DNA from: Evansella tamaricis
GTDB lineage: Bacteria > Bacillota > Bacilli > Bacillales > Salisediminibacteriaceae
DNA: 64,000 nucleotides
Assembly: GCF_019042215.1 (NCBI RefSeq)
Contig: NZ_JAHQCS010000178.1
Location: forward strand, 62,001-126,000
Direction of reading: 5' to 3'
Made by a program: the position numbers and the translations under genes. The notes under the pieces were generated by a model, which saw nothing but the letters and a program-made list of their open reading frames with translations, ran no database searches and was not told the DNA's origin. This document shows positions 1 to 8,760 of the stretch, in pieces; position 1 is the first letter of the stretch; each line of letters opens with the position of its first letter.

Positions 1-505
1 AATCCCATACTTTATCGTCCCAGTCATCTGCGCATCCATCTGGATTTACATAAACACAGACTTTCGTTTCACCGATCACTTCCACTAGGAACTCCCGTTC
101 TACTTGCACATTCACATCAGTTCCATTAGCAGCAATGGTTGCTTCTAACGTATTTGGCTGCTGTACAGCACGGGCAATTACCTCTAATTGATCGGAAAGG
201 ACATTTTTGTCCTGCATGGCGAGTGGTACCACATCTGTGTAGGTAACCGTCTCCGTTGCAACATCCGTTTTCGTATTGTTGCTGTAGGAATACCATATAT
301 TTATATCGTATTTCCCACGGACCTCAATGGCATCTCCTTTTTTCGTTGCTTGATATTTGTGATTAATAATCCAACAACCTAAAATACTTGTTGGTTTTTC
401 TCCCGGAGTAATGGCGTGACTTGCCTGAGAAAACTTTCTTCCCTTTCCACATACGGCTTTCGTAATAATCTCTCTGTAGTTAAGCTCTCTGTCTGCTGGT
501 GACAT
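1..505 (-). CDS. cotE: Spore coat morphogenetic protein CotE (3' end cut by window)
   Basis: CotE organises the outer coat of the spore and recruits outer-coat proteins. My translation from the ATG at 505 begins [20 protein letters not shown] and runs 168 codons without a stop to the window edge. The family is about 180 residues, so only the acidic C-terminal tail is missing. The sequence has the family features: the CGKGRKFSQ stretch near residue 19, a GCWIINHKY segment, and a central block of beta-strand-like sequence. A good ribosome site (GAGGAGGG) lies seven bases before the ATG. It follows miaB-ricA as in B. subtilis, but about 1.2 kb of repeats lie between. Identification is from the sequence and synteny. 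Confidence 0.93.
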   Translation of the reverse strand, partial: MSPADRELNYREIITKAVCGKGRKFSQASHAITPGEKPTSILGCWIINHKYQATKKGDAIEVRGKYDINIWYSYSNNTKTDVATETVTYTDVVPLAMQDKNVLSDQLEVIARAVQQPNTLEATIAANGTDVNVQVEREFLVEVIGETKVCVYVNPDGCADDWDDKVWD

Positions 506-576
506 GCTTTTCCCTCCTCAAACGATTGATTGATGCGCAGCAAACGAAAATCCTAGAAATAAGACGGTTTCACTTG

Positions 577-604
577 CATCCTATGCAAGACAAATGACCA
601 TTGT
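577..604 (-). promoter_or_regulatory. Probable sigma-K promoter of cotE
   Basis: On the minus strand a CATAGGATG -10 element (577-585) lies 17 bases after an AC pair (603-604), fitting the sigma-K pattern AC then CATAnnnTA. cotE of B. subtilis is known to have sigma-E and sigma-K promoters. The same AC-17-CATA layout is found before dpaA in this window. The site is inferred from the motif alone. Confidence 0.45.
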
Positions 605-606
605 GA

Positions 607-835
607 TAATAAAAATATGTTTGACTACTGCAATCTATGATGTTAAGTAAGAAATAGTTCCTAAAGGGGGAATCTCCCGCCAAATTCTTTGGAGAAAAAC
701 GATTTTTCTCCCATTTCCTCTCCATTCTCCATAGCTCAATTATTTATATGTTAGAAATACACTATTGATGATATAGAAATGGAAAAAAGATGATTTAGTT
801 TTCTAATAGGAGTGTCCACTGCGTAAAAACGATAG
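607..835. other. Gene-free AT-rich stretch upstream of cotE
   Basis: I see no credible open reading frame or RNA gene here. It separates the cotE promoter region from the 57-bp tandem array. A sigma-E promoter for cotE could lie near 600-640, where the minus strand reads CATATTTTTATTATCAC, but I could not settle its elements. Confidence 0.4.
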
Positions 836-1024
836 TAGGACGTCCTGTCCGTTCATCGGGCAAAACGCCACGTCCTGTGGCATGCCCGATATTAGGACGT
901 CCTGTCCGTTCATCGGGCAAAACGCCACGTCCTGTGGCATACCCGATATTAGGACGTCCTGTCCGTTCATCGGGCAAAACGCCACGTCCTGTGGCATGCC
1001 CGATATTAGGACGTCCTGTCCGTT
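836..1024. repeat. 57-bp tandem repeat array with nested hairpins
   Basis: Three full copies of a 57-bp unit begin at 836, 893 and 950, and a partial fourth copy starts at 1007. Each unit has an 8-bp palindrome (GGACGTCC) followed by a nested inverted repeat: outer arms ATCGGGCA and TGCCCGAT enclose inner arms GCCAC and GTGGC. The copies are almost identical; the second has one base change in an outer arm. Because 57 is a multiple of three, several frames stay open across the array, which produces false ORFs. It lies in the gap between ricA and cotE. Confidence 0.9.
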
Positions 1025-1086
1025 GAGGCAACTCGAAGCTACCTCGTGAAGTAAATGCTCGTTGGACAACGAATTCGGGGAAGTAG

Positions 1087-1343
1087 CTAGAAGTCCGCTC
1101 TTTGACTTCAGTTGTCACTTCCGAAGTGCCCCGTAGTGTTTAAGAAGCAACTGAAAAAGTTTAAAACCACTTTTTCAGTTCCTTATATTTGTATGGCAAT
1201 GGCTAAGCTCGCCTGATGGGAGAAAACCGCTCCTATCAAGCTTTTTAAAGATTGCGACGGCTGCGCTCATTGCTTTGGGACTGAAAAAGTGGGAAAGCAC
1301 CACTTTTTCAGTTCCCATGCGAGTAGGCGCTGGAGCTAGACAA
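1087..1343. repeat. Intergenic repeat, ~260-bp unit, copy 1
   Basis: Nearly identical to 1399-1661 at an offset of 312 bp. It contains two inverted repeats: one pairs AACTGAAAAAGT with ACTTTTTCAGTT (about 1149-1182), the other pairs CTGAAAAAGTGG with CCACTTTTTCAG (about 1281-1313). The unit ends in GGAGCTAGACAA, a motif also found at the ends of the 122-bp repeats near 49,950. No reading frame in it looks coding. Confidence 0.85.
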
Positions 1344-1398
1344 CAAGAAAAGCGTAAGCGCCTAAGATCACGAGCGTAGGGCAGTGGAGGAATGACTA
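1344..1398. repeat. Spacer between the two ~260-bp units; fragment of a second repeat family
   Basis: The sequence AGAAAAGCGTAAGCGCC followed by CACGAGCGTAGGGCAGTG matches, with a few changes, the start of the repeat at 5033 after the hydrolase gene. It therefore belongs to a dispersed family, not to unique spacer DNA. Confidence 0.65.
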
Positions 1399-1661
1399 CT
1401 AGAAGTCCGCTCTTTGACTTCAGTTGTCACTTCCGAAGTGCCCCGTAGCGTTTAAGAAGCAACTGAAAAAGTTTAAAACCACTTTTTCAGTTCCATTTAT
1501 TTATATGGCAATGGCTCCGCTCGTCGCTCGCCTGATAGGAGAAAACCGCTCCTATCAAGCTTTTTAATGATTGCGACGGCTGCGCTCATTGCTTTGGGAC
1601 TGAAAAAGTGGGAAAGCACCACTTTTTCAGTTCCCATGCGAGTAGACGCTGGAGCTAGACA
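1399..1661. repeat. Intergenic repeat, ~260-bp unit, copy 2
   Basis: Second copy of the unit at 1087-1343. It differs by a few substitutions and by a small insertion around 1515-1525. Both internal hairpins are kept, which suggests that either the structure is maintained or the duplication is recent. Confidence 0.85.
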
Positions 1662-1696
1662 ATGCCCCAAGGTGCAAAAACTTATACTTACCTATT

Positions 1697-1724
1697 AAAA
1701 AAAGGCCTCCAATTTAAATTGGAG
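1697..1724 (-). terminator. Intrinsic terminator of miaB-ricA
   Basis: A perfect 18-bp palindrome (1707-1724, arms CTCCAATTT and AAATTGGAG) precedes, on the minus strand, GGCC and a run of T. It starts 25 bp past the ricA stop. Confidence 0.85.
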
Positions 1725-1748
1725 AACCTTCCATTTTATTCATATCAA

Positions 1749-2177
1749 TTAGTGACAATCCCCTGAGTGAAAAGGACTTTTGGTTGTCGTCCCTTTTAAC
1801 AGATCTCCTCCAGCAGATTTAATGATTTCGTCTGTCACCGTGTTTGAGATGGTTGTACTTACTAATTGAAGTAATTGGTTCACATCTATTTGAGTTTGTT
1901 TAAATTCCCGAACAAGTGGGATTTGATCTAACTCATCTTGAAGTTCATCAATTTTATCCTCAACAGCCTTTAGTCCTTCTGTTTTCTGATAATGCTGCAA
2001 ATTAACCGCTTCTTTTTGAAGGGATTTAATTTGTGCTATGATTTCCTGAACTCGAAGGTTATCATTAATTTGTAGTTCCGCACGCTTGAAAAAATCCACT
2101 TCTTCTGTTTCTGCAATCATTTTTGCCAGTTCTTTTGCCTGATCAATAATTTCTTGCTTTGAATATGTTTTCTCCAT
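1749..2177 (-). CDS. ricA: RicA/YmcA, subunit of the RicAFT (Y) complex
   Basis: RicA, with RicF (YlbF) and RicT (YaaT), forms a cytoplasmic complex that binds Fe-S clusters, assists RNase Y in mRNA maturation and affects biofilm, competence and sporulation decisions. The 142-residue protein is almost all helical and charged, with no membrane segment. Its only cysteine is residue 141, just before the terminal histidine, fitting a role for the C-terminal cysteine as a cluster ligand (family knowledge). The start codon overlaps the miaB stop by one base, so translation is probably coupled. The gene for its partner nuclease, rny, is about 10 kb away in this window. Length and position match B. 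subtilis ymcA. Confidence 0.93.
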   Translation of the reverse strand: MEKTYSKQEIIDQAKELAKMIAETEEVDFFKRAELQINDNLRVQEIIAQIKSLQKEAVNLQHYQKTEGLKAVEDKIDELQDELDQIPLVREFKQTQIDVNQLLQLVSTTISNTVTDEIIKSAGGDLLKGTTTKSPFHSGDCH

Positions 2178-3721
2178 TATTTAGTCACCTCAACCGTTTC
2201 CACGACTTGGCCGTTTAACGACCATGATTTTGCATCTGTAATTTTAACATATACGATCTCACCAATACAGGACTTTGGTGCTTCAAAGTTTACTAAACGA
2301 TTTGTTCTTGTGCGGCCAGCTAAAACATCTGGATTTTTCTTACTTTCTCCTTCTACAAGAACTTCCACAATCCGACCTTCATATTCTTTATTTTTTCTTG
2401 CAGAGATTTCATTCACAACCGCATTAAGACGTTGTAGACGTTCTTTTTTCACTTCTAGGGGAACATTATCCTCCATTTTAGCTGCCGGTGTTCCTTCCCT
2501 AGGTGAATAAACATACGTATATGCACTATCGTATTCCATTTCATGGACTAGGGATAGTGTATCTTCAAACTGCTCCTCCGTTTCATTTGGAAACCCGACA
2601 ATAATGTCCGTTGTAAAAGAAGCATGTGGGATGGCCTTCTTAATTTTTTTAGCTAATGTAACATACTCTTCCCGATTATATTTACGGGCCATTAATTTCA
2701 AAACATCGCTGTTTCCACTTTGAACTGGGAGGTGAATATGTTCCACTAAGTTACCGCCCTTTGCTAATACTTCGATTAAATGATCATCAAAGTCCTTCGG
2801 ATGACTCGTAGTAAACCGGACCCTTGGAATATCAATTTTACGGATTTCGTCCATTAAATCCCCAAGTCCGTAATTCATCCCTTCTAAATCCTTCCCGTAG
2901 GCATTCACGTTTTGTCCTAAAAGAGTGATCTCCTTATAGCCATTACGAGCTAAGTGACGAACCTCCTCAATGATATCCTCCGGCCTACGGCTTCGTTCTT
3001 TTCCGCGAGTGTATGGAACGATACAATACGTACAGAATTTATCACAGCCGTACATAATATTTACCCAGCCTTGTATTTGACCTTTACGGGCACGGGGCAT
3101 ATTTTCAATAATATCCCCTTCTTTGGACCAAACTTCCACAACCATTTCCTTATTAAAAATCGCATTTTTTAATAACGTTGGAAGTCGGTGGATATTATGC
3201 GTACCGAAAATAAGGTCTACTTGCTGATGCTTTTGGAGAATCTTATTCACAACAGATTCCTCTTGAGACATACAGCCACATACTCCGATGATGAGTTCAG
3301 GCCTCTCACGTTTAATTGGTTTTAAGTTACCAATTTCTCCAAAAACTTTGTTTTCCGCATTTTCACGAATGGCACATGTATTTAATAAAATGACATCTGC
3401 ATCCATCGTATCAGACGTTGCTTCAAATCCCATGTTTAAAAGAATCCCAGCCATATTTTCTGAGTCGTGCTCGTTCATCTGACATCCATACGTACGAATG
3501 AGGAACTTCTTCCCTCTTCCGATTTCCCTCATATCTTCCGGGATTTCAAAATCATAATGAATTTCCACATCCGCTTTCCCACGTTTCTTTGCTTGCTTTA
3601 AATCTGGTGGAATGTAAGTGGTTTGAAAATACTGAGAGAAGTCTTTCCCCTGGCCGGATTTTTTGTCCGCGGAGTTAGATTCTACTGCTTTCGTTTGTTG
3701 TTTCTTCTGTTGTTCATTCAT
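2177..3721 (-). CDS. miaB: tRNA-2-methylthio-N6-dimethylallyladenosine synthase MiaB
   Basis: MiaB is a radical-SAM methylthiotransferase that converts i6A37 to ms2i6A37 in tRNAs reading U-starting codons. Numbering from an upstream in-frame GTG, the N-terminal UPF0004 domain has the three auxiliary-cluster cysteines C82, C118 and C152. The radical-SAM motif is C228-x3-C232-x2-C235, and a TRAM domain closes the C-terminus. I chose the ATG at 3721 (514 residues) because AAAGGAG lies about ten bases before it. The in-frame GTG at 3727 is only four bases from that site and is less likely. It is transcribed with ricA. The N-terminal ~60 residues are poorly conserved, as in other Bacillaceae. Confidence 0.96.
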   Translation of the reverse strand: MNEQQKKQQTKAVESNSADKKSGQGKDFSQYFQTTYIPPDLKQAKKRGKADVEIHYDFEIPEDMREIGRGKKFLIRTYGCQMNEHDSENMAGILLNMGFEATSDTMDADVILLNTCAIRENAENKVFGEIGNLKPIKRERPELIIGVCGCMSQEESVVNKILQKHQQVDLIFGTHNIHRLPTLLKNAIFNKEMVVEVWSKEGDIIENMPRARKGQIQGWVNIMYGCDKFCTYCIVPYTRGKERSRRPEDIIEEVRHLARNGYKEITLLGQNVNAYGKDLEGMNYGLGDLMDEIRKIDIPRVRFTTSHPKDFDDHLIEVLAKGGNLVEHIHLPVQSGNSDVLKLMARKYNREEYVTLAKKIKKAIPHASFTTDIIVGFPNETEEQFEDTLSLVHEMEYDSAYTYVYSPREGTPAAKMEDNVPLEVKKERLQRLNAVVNEISARKNKEYEGRIVEVLVEGESKKNPDVLAGRTRTNRLVNFEAPKSCIGEIVYVKITDAKSWSLNGQVVETVEVTK

Positions 3722-3806
3722 CGTCACATTACTCCTTTATTTCAATATCGTATACCATTTACTGTACTTGACCATCATCAGGCATTTATTGGTTACCCAA
3801 CCTATA

Positions 3807-3835
3807 AGTATAAAGGGTTTTCTATTGATATACAA
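3807..3835 (-). promoter_or_regulatory. Probable sigma-A promoter of miaB-ricA
   Basis: Minus strand: TTGTAT (-35, 3830-3835), 17-bp spacer, TATACT (-10, 3807-3812), about 80 bp before the miaB start. Read from motif match only. Confidence 0.5.
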
Positions 3836-3915
3836 TAGGAGGTTTAAGGTATTCTCTGATCGGGGAAAATGAACCAATTAAAAAATCATACTATTTCAAA
3901 AGAAAATGGAACTAA

Positions 3916-3944
3916 TTATAAATTTTAGCGTCTTATTTTATAAT
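3916..3944 (+). promoter_or_regulatory. Possible sigma-A promoter of the hydrolase gene
   Basis: A perfect TATAAT lies at 3939-3944. The -35 position reads TTATAA and is weak. A second TATAAT at 3960-3965 is too close to the start codon to leave room for the ribosome site. Confidence 0.3.
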
Positions 3945-3982
3945 GGCAATTTTACATATTATAATGATAAGGGCGTGATCGA

Positions 3983-5032
3983 TTGGGTATCTTTTCAAGA
4001 AAACCAGACTTTTTGATTCCGGAAGATGGGATCAGTTCAGTAGAAAAAATAACACTAGGTGGGATTGAACAAACGATCCTGATTCAGGGGACAAACCCAA
4101 ATAATCCTATTCTTCTATTCTTGCATGGGGGACCATCCCTCCCTACGCCGGGAGTATCGAGCAGAGGGCAGGATTATACCATTACGATGAACACGAAGGA
4201 GCTTGTAAAAAATTTTGTTGTCGTATTTTGGGACCAAAGGGGAACTGGAAAGTCATACAGTAAAACCATCCCTAAGGAGACGATGTCTGTTTCCCAATTC
4301 ATCTCTGATGCGAACGATTTAACGGATTACTTAAGGGGTCGTTTTCATGTGGACAAAATTTTTCTTGCTGGTCATTCTTGGGGGTCGATTCTAGGTCTGT
4401 CCTTAGCACATCGGCACCCTGAGAAATATTATTCTTATGTTGGCTTATCTCAGATTGTTAACTGGTGTGAAAACGATAAGCTAAGTCTTGTCTGGGCGAA
4501 GGAGGAAGCGAAACGAAGAAATAATAATAAAGCTCTTCGGGAGCTGGAATCTGTTGGTGAACCACCATTTCTTGAGAGTTTCAAGCAGTGGGGAGTACTT
4601 CGAAAATGGCAGAACAGATTTGGAACGTTAGTTTATACAGATGAGACTATTAAACATCCAGGTATTGCAAAGATCACCCTTGCCATGCTTCACTCGAAGG
4701 TATATTCCATCTTGGATCTTTATCGTACATTTGTCAAAGGGTTTCAATTAGTCTATACCCAGTCTTTTATTGAAGAAATTACAACGATTGATTTTAAAGA
4801 ATCCGTTCAAGAAATATCTATCCCAATTACCTTTATACATGGGGCAAAGGACAATCACGTTCATATCCCTCTCATTGAAGATTATTATGAAAAAATTCAG
4901 GCTCCTAAAGGGAAAAGACTAGTGTTTATTGAAAAATCAGCCCATGCATTCCATCCAGATGATACAAAAATCGTTGAGAAACTACTCATTGAAGAACGGA
5001 AACACATAACTGCGGAAAACCTAGGGGCATAA
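3983..5032 (+). CDS. Alpha/beta hydrolase, proline iminopeptidase-like (S33)
   Basis: A 349-residue alpha/beta-hydrolase-fold protein. Visible signatures are an oxyanion-hole motif HGGP (near residue 48), DQRGTGKS (near 85), the nucleophile elbow GHSWGS with the catalytic serine (near 130), a late acid in HGAKDNH and a C-terminal histidine in KSAHAFHPDD. This arrangement matches S33 aminopeptidases and related hydrolases; the substrate cannot be deduced. There is no signal peptide. The start is a TTG: an in-frame stop lies just upstream at 3968 and no ATG is near. It is the only confident plus-strand gene in the window. It stands alone between miaB and kbl, where B. subtilis has none, and is followed by a dispersed repeat, so recent insertion is plausible. 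Confidence 0.8.
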   Translation: MGIFSRKPDFLIPEDGISSVEKITLGGIEQTILIQGTNPNNPILLFLHGGPSLPTPGVSSRGQDYTITMNTKELVKNFVVVFWDQRGTGKSYSKTIPKETMSVSQFISDANDLTDYLRGRFHVDKIFLAGHSWGSILGLSLAHRHPEKYYSYVGLSQIVNWCENDKLSLVWAKEEAKRRNNNKALRELESVGEPPFLESFKQWGVLRKWQNRFGTLVYTDETIKHPGIAKITLAMLHSKVYSILDLYRTFVKGFQLVYTQSFIEEITTIDFKESVQEISIPITFIHGAKDNHVHIPLIEDYYEKIQAPKGKRLVFIEKSAHAFHPDDTKIVEKLLIEERKHITAENLGA

Positions 5033-5145
5033 GAAAAGCGCAAGCGCCTATGAACACGAGCGTAGGGCAGTGCCTCTTTCTCTACAAGCATCGCTTGCGT
5101 GCTGCCACCGAAGTAGACGCTCGTCGCTATAGTTAGACAAAAGTA
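5033..5145. repeat. Dispersed intergenic repeat after the hydrolase gene
   Basis: It opens with AGAAAAGCGCAAGCGCC, continues with CACGAGCGTAGGGCAGTG and ends in TAGTTAGACAA. The first part is shared with 1345-1384, and the ending resembles the GGAGCTAGACAA ends of the other repeats. It begins at the hydrolase stop codon. No coding capacity is evident. Confidence 0.65.
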
Positions 5146-5174
5146 AGAAAACTTATATTTCCTTATCTTTTTAG

Positions 5175-5215
5175 AAAGGTGTGGCACAATGGGATAACCC
5201 ATCTGCCACACCTTT
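5175..5215. terminator. Bidirectional terminator between hydrolase and kbl
   Basis: Arms AAAGGTGTGGCA (5175-5186) and TGCCACACCTTTT (5204-5215) enclose a further GGGATAACCC stem. A-rich and T-rich flanks on both sides allow it to end the plus-strand hydrolase and the minus-strand tdh-kbl transcripts. Confidence 0.8.
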
Positions 5216-5235
5216 TCATATACAACTTTTTTATT

Positions 5236-6417
5236 TTATCCTTTGATAATACCCAGTTCTTTCCCTGCCTTTTCAAAAGCATCTAATGCTTCTTGTAACA
5301 ATTCTCTCGTGTGGTCGGCAGTGACTATTGTACGTACACGGGCAAGGCCCTTCGCAACTGTTGGAAACGCGATTCCCTGAGCAAAGACACCATAAGTAAG
5401 TAACTTATCAGATAACTGGTGTGCCTTTACTTCATCTCCCACAATCACTGGGGTAATTGGAGTATCGCTTTTTCCAGTATCAAATCCTAAAGCATGTAAT
5501 CCATCTTTAAAGAATTCCGTATTATCCCATAAGCGCTCGATCCGCTCAGGTTCATCAAGTAACATATCAATAGCCTCCGAGCAGGCAGCAGTTACTGCTG
5601 GGGGATGAGAAGTGCTAAATAAGAATGGGCGTCCTTTATGGATCAAATAATCCCTTACCGCCTGTGAACTTGCCACGTATCCACCAAGTACACCAATTGC
5701 TTTACTTAGCGTACCTACTTGAATATGAACACGGCCATTTAAGTCAAAATGATCAACCGTTCCCCGTCCGTTTCTTCCAAGGACCCCACTTGCATGGGCA
5801 TCGTCTACCATGATTAATGCATCATATTTTTCCGCAAGTTCTACGATTTGAGGAAGTGGTGCGATATTTCCGTCCATGGAAAAAACACCGTCTGTGACAA
5901 CAAGGCGTTTTCTGAAGTCTCGAGAATCTTTTAACGCGTCTTCCAAACTTTCCATGTTCACATGCTTGTAAATCTTTCGGTCAGCTTTTGTCAACCGAAT
6001 CCCATCAATAATAGACGCATGATTTAACTCATCGGAAATTACCACATCTTCCTTTGTTAGTATAGAAGAAAGAATGGCTTGATTCGCAGTAAAACCTGAT
6101 TGAAGTACTAATGTTGCTTCTGTATGCTTAAATTCAGCAAGTTTTCTTTCAAACTCTTGATGCATATCAAACGTACCTGCAATTGTCCGAACCGATCCTG
6201 TACCTGCCCCATACGTTTCCACTGCTTGAATGGCCGCTTTCTTCATTCTCGGATGGTTAGTTAATCCTAAATAGTTATTTGAGGAAAGTTGAATGACTTC
6301 CTTTCCGTTTATTACCACTTTCGCCCCTTGATCTGACTGCAATGGTACCAGTGAACGGAAAAGTCCCCCCTCTTTCATTTCTTGAAGTTCCTGCTCTAAA
6401 TATTCAAAACCTTTCAT
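5236..6417 (-). CDS. kbl: Glycine C-acetyltransferase (2-amino-3-ketobutyrate CoA ligase)
   Basis: Kbl is a PLP enzyme of the alpha-oxoamine synthase family. It cleaves 2-amino-3-ketobutyrate with CoA to glycine and acetyl-CoA, the second step of threonine degradation. The 393-residue product has the aldimine lysine in GTLSKAIG (K239), the PLP-contacting VDDAH motif (205-208) and the SNNYLGL substrate loop near residue 46. I chose the ATG at 6417 because AAGGAGGAG lies ten bases before it; a longer frame upstream overlaps tdh and is not conserved. It overlaps or abuts the end of tdh (6435) and is certainly co-transcribed with it. Confidence 0.96.
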   Translation of the reverse strand: MKGFEYLEQELQEMKEGGLFRSLVPLQSDQGAKVVINGKEVIQLSSNNYLGLTNHPRMKKAAIQAVETYGAGTGSVRTIAGTFDMHQEFERKLAEFKHTEATLVLQSGFTANQAILSSILTKEDVVISDELNHASIIDGIRLTKADRKIYKHVNMESLEDALKDSRDFRKRLVVTDGVFSMDGNIAPLPQIVELAEKYDALIMVDDAHASGVLGRNGRGTVDHFDLNGRVHIQVGTLSKAIGVLGGYVASSQAVRDYLIHKGRPFLFSTSHPPAVTAACSEAIDMLLDEPERIERLWDNTEFFKDGLHALGFDTGKSDTPITPVIVGDEVKAHQLSDKLLTYGVFAQGIAFPTVAKGLARVRTIVTADHTRELLQEALDAFEKAGKELGIIKG

Positions 6418-6434
6418 ACAACGTCTCCTCCTTG

Positions 6435-7475
6435 TTATGGATGTAATACCACTTTGCCGCATTTACCTTCAATCATTAATTCAAATCCTTTTTCAAACTC
6501 TTCTAATTTAAAATGATGAGTAATCAGCGGTTTAACGTCCACTTGTCCTGAACCTAACAATCCCGACACTTGCTGCCATGTCTTAAACATTTGGCGTCCG
6601 GTAATTCCTTGAACGGTAACTCCTTTGAATACAATATCATTTGTAACATCTATTTCAACAGGTTTAACTGGTAAACTTAATATGGACACTCTTCCACCAT
6701 TTGTCACCATTTTGAACCCTTGATTCATGGCAATAGGATGACCGCTCATTTCACAGACAACATCTACTCCGTTTCCGTTTGTCAGTTGGTTCATCACTTC
6801 GAGGGGATCCGCTTCTTTGGAGTTGACAACTGTTGTTGCCCCCATTTCCGTAGCTAATTGGAGACGATAATTGTTTAAATCAAAGGCAATGACTTGAGAA
6901 GCCCCTGCTGCCTTGGCAACGCCTACCGCCATGATTCCTATTGGTCCGCACCCGATAACAGCAACGGTTTTTCCTGCCACATCACCAGCTAGTACGGTAT
7001 GGACTGCATTTCCAAATGGTTCTTGAACACTTGCTACGTCAAATGGAAGTTCAGGGTCATTTTTCCATAGATTTTGGGCTGGGAGAGCAACATATTCCGC
7101 AAAACAGCCATCCCGATCCACGCCTATAATTTGTGTATTGGCACAAATATGAGCCTGCCCGTTTAAACATTGGGGACAGTGACCACAAACAATATGTGTT
7201 TCAGCAGAAACATGGTCACCTACTTCCACATTGTAAACATTTTCCCCTTTTTCCACAACAACACCGGCAAACTCATGACCAAAAACATATGGTGGTTTTA
7301 CTCTGCTTTGGGACCATTCATCCCATGCATAAATGTGAACATCTGTTCCACAAATGGAAGTGGCTTTCACTTGAATTAGTACTTCCTGATCTCCGATGGT
7401 TGGTACGGGCACTTCTTGAAGAGATGCACCAAACCCCCTTTTATCTTTTACGATTGCTTTCATCATGTTAGTCAT
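6435..7475 (-). CDS. tdh: L-threonine 3-dehydrogenase
   Basis: This zinc-dependent medium-chain dehydrogenase oxidises L-threonine to 2-amino-3-ketobutyrate with NAD+, feeding Kbl downstream. In the 346-residue protein I see the catalytic zinc ligands C42 and the H67-E68 pair, the four structural-zinc cysteines C97, C100, C103 and C111, and the nucleotide-binding GCGPIG motif near residue 176. The start ATG at 7475 has GGGGGAG five bases upstream; an in-frame ATG four codons in is an alternative. The tdh-kbl pair matches B. subtilis. Together they turn threonine into glycine and acetyl-CoA. Confidence 0.97.
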   Translation of the reverse strand: MTNMMKAIVKDKRGFGASLQEVPVPTIGDQEVLIQVKATSICGTDVHIYAWDEWSQSRVKPPYVFGHEFAGVVVEKGENVYNVEVGDHVSAETHIVCGHCPQCLNGQAHICANTQIIGVDRDGCFAEYVALPAQNLWKNDPELPFDVASVQEPFGNAVHTVLAGDVAGKTVAVIGCGPIGIMAVGVAKAAGASQVIAFDLNNYRLQLATEMGATTVVNSKEADPLEVMNQLTNGNGVDVVCEMSGHPIAMNQGFKMVTNGGRVSILSLPVKPVEIDVTNDIVFKGVTVQGITGRQMFKTWQQVSGLLGSGQVDVKPLITHHFKLEEFEKGFELMIEGKCGKVVLHP

Positions 7476-7588
7476 TGTTTCTCCCCCTTGATTGAGAATC
7501 CATTACCCCTTTGAAAAATATAATCCACTCTCATTTTAGCATGTGTATTTGTACGCGTAAACAGTACTGTCCACTTATAGAGGACAAA

Positions 7589-7773
7589 TGAATCCCCCAA
7601 GAAAAATATTTTAATTTTTTTTCTTGCATTAACCTTTACAATCATTTTATATTTACTGGATGAAAAGAATGAAGAAAATAGTATGAAGTAAAGTTATGAT
7701 CTATCGGAAGAGGAAGATGCTATTCATATATTAAAAGAAGATGAACAGGAGTTGAGTGTTGAAAATATGTAGA
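7589..7773 (+). pseudogene. Possible remnant of a small membrane-anchored acidic protein
   Basis: In the 417-bp gap between korB and tdh the plus strand reads, from an ATG at 7589 with AGAGGA upstream, MNPPRKIF and then a stop. One frame over, the sequence continues as a hydrophobic helix (LIFFLALTFTIILYLL) and a charged tail. A single TAA (7689-7691) interrupts that frame, after which it reads SYDLSEEEDAIHILKEDE and ends at 7773. A membrane anchor followed by an acidic tail looks like decayed coding sequence with one frameshift and one stop. I do not recognise the family, and AT-rich chance composition could mimic it. Confidence 0.25.
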
Positions 7774-7840
7774 GCTATTTTAGGAATTACCATAGAAACT
7801 AACCATACTCTAATGGGAGAGCACTACTCCATGAATACAT

Positions 7841-7878
7841 AAAAAACGGTACCAATATCAATATATCGGTACCGTTTT
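7841..7878 (-). terminator. Intrinsic terminator of korAB
   Basis: Arms AAAACGGTACC (7843-7853) and GGTACCGTTTT (7868-7878), with a T run on the minus strand, begin 15 bp past the korB stop. Confidence 0.85.
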
Positions 7879-7892
7879 ATTTACTTTACCTA

Positions 7893-8759
7893 TTACATAA
7901 ACTCAGTTAGTAATTTATCGAATTGACCTTGATCCAACGCAATATCCTGTTTTGCGAGAGGTTCTTCTTTAAATCCTTTTACAAGGGATTCATAAGAAGG
8001 TTTTTCCTTATCCTGATAAATCAGGCCTGTCACTAGACCGTTATATTCCATTAATGTATTCATCGCCTGGGAACGGTTAGACGGATCATACCCTTCTATT
8101 GTCGACAAAGAAGTTAAGTTTTCCTTAAACCAATCGTACGTATTAATTTTATTAAAAGTAACACATGGGCTAAAAACATTGATTAATGAGAATCCTTTAT
8201 GGTTAATTCCCTGTTCAATGATAGAAGTAAGTTCCTTCAGGTCACTTGAAAAGCTTTGTGCCACAAAACCCGCTCCTGCTGAAATCGCTAGTTCCATTAC
8301 TCCAAGGGCTGATTCTATAGATCCTGCAGGTGTACTCTTTGTTTTAAATCCCATTTCACTTCTTGGAGACGTTTGCCCCTTCGTTAATCCGTAAATCTGG
8401 TTATCCATTACAATATAAGTCACATCAATGTTTCTGCGAATGGAATGAATAGTGTGTCCCATTCCAATTGCAAAACCGTCCCCATCTCCACCTGATGCAA
8501 TTACGGTTAAATCACGATTGGCCATTTTGACACCTTGTGCAATGGGAAGAGCCCGACCGTGAATTCCATGAAAACCATAAGAGTTAATATATCCAGAGAT
8601 TCGTCCAGAACATCCAATTCCAGAGACAACAGCTAACTCCTCAGGTACAATTCCAACATTGGCTGCTGCGCGCTGAATAGCCGCTTGAACGGAAAAATCG
8701 CCACACCCTGGACACCAGTTAGGTTTAACGTTATTTCTAAAGTCTTTAAACGTGGCCAT
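7893..8759 (-). CDS. korB: 2-oxoacid:ferredoxin oxidoreductase, beta subunit
   Basis: The thiamine-diphosphate-binding subunit of a 2-oxoacid (probably 2-oxoglutarate) ferredoxin oxidoreductase, which forms acyl-CoA, CO2 and reduced ferredoxin. The 288-residue protein has the N-terminal WCPGCGDF motif (C16, C19) and the ThDP/Mg site GDGDGFAIG followed by NQIYGLTKGQ. I chose the ATG at 8759, which starts MATFKDFRNN after AAGGAG, one base past the korA stop; the longer frame reaches into korA and is not credible. The protein carries only these two clear cluster-type cysteines at the N-terminus. Substrate preference is inferred from family, not shown by sequence. Confidence 0.93.
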   Translation of the reverse strand: MATFKDFRNNVKPNWCPGCGDFSVQAAIQRAAANVGIVPEELAVVSGIGCSGRISGYINSYGFHGIHGRALPIAQGVKMANRDLTVIASGGDGDGFAIGMGHTIHSIRRNIDVTYIVMDNQIYGLTKGQTSPRSEMGFKTKSTPAGSIESALGVMELAISAGAGFVAQSFSSDLKELTSIIEQGINHKGFSLINVFSPCVTFNKINTYDWFKENLTSLSTIEGYDPSNRSQAMNTLMEYNGLVTGLIYQDKEKPSYESLVKGFKEEPLAKQDIALDQGQFDKLLTEFM

Positions 8760-8760
8760 A

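Noticed and set aside
836-1024. CRISPR-like array
   Set aside because: Direct 57-bp tandem repeats with no unique spacers and no cas genes nearby.
795-1118. 107-codon minus-strand frame with 19-residue repeats (and a second frame at 803-1069)
   Set aside because: The 57-bp DNA repeat keeps several frames open at once, the start is a GTG inside another repeat with no good ribosome site, and the repeat is hairpin-forming non-coding DNA.
4897-5211. 104-codon minus-strand frame
   Set aside because: Antisense to the end of the hydrolase and running through a repeat and terminator.
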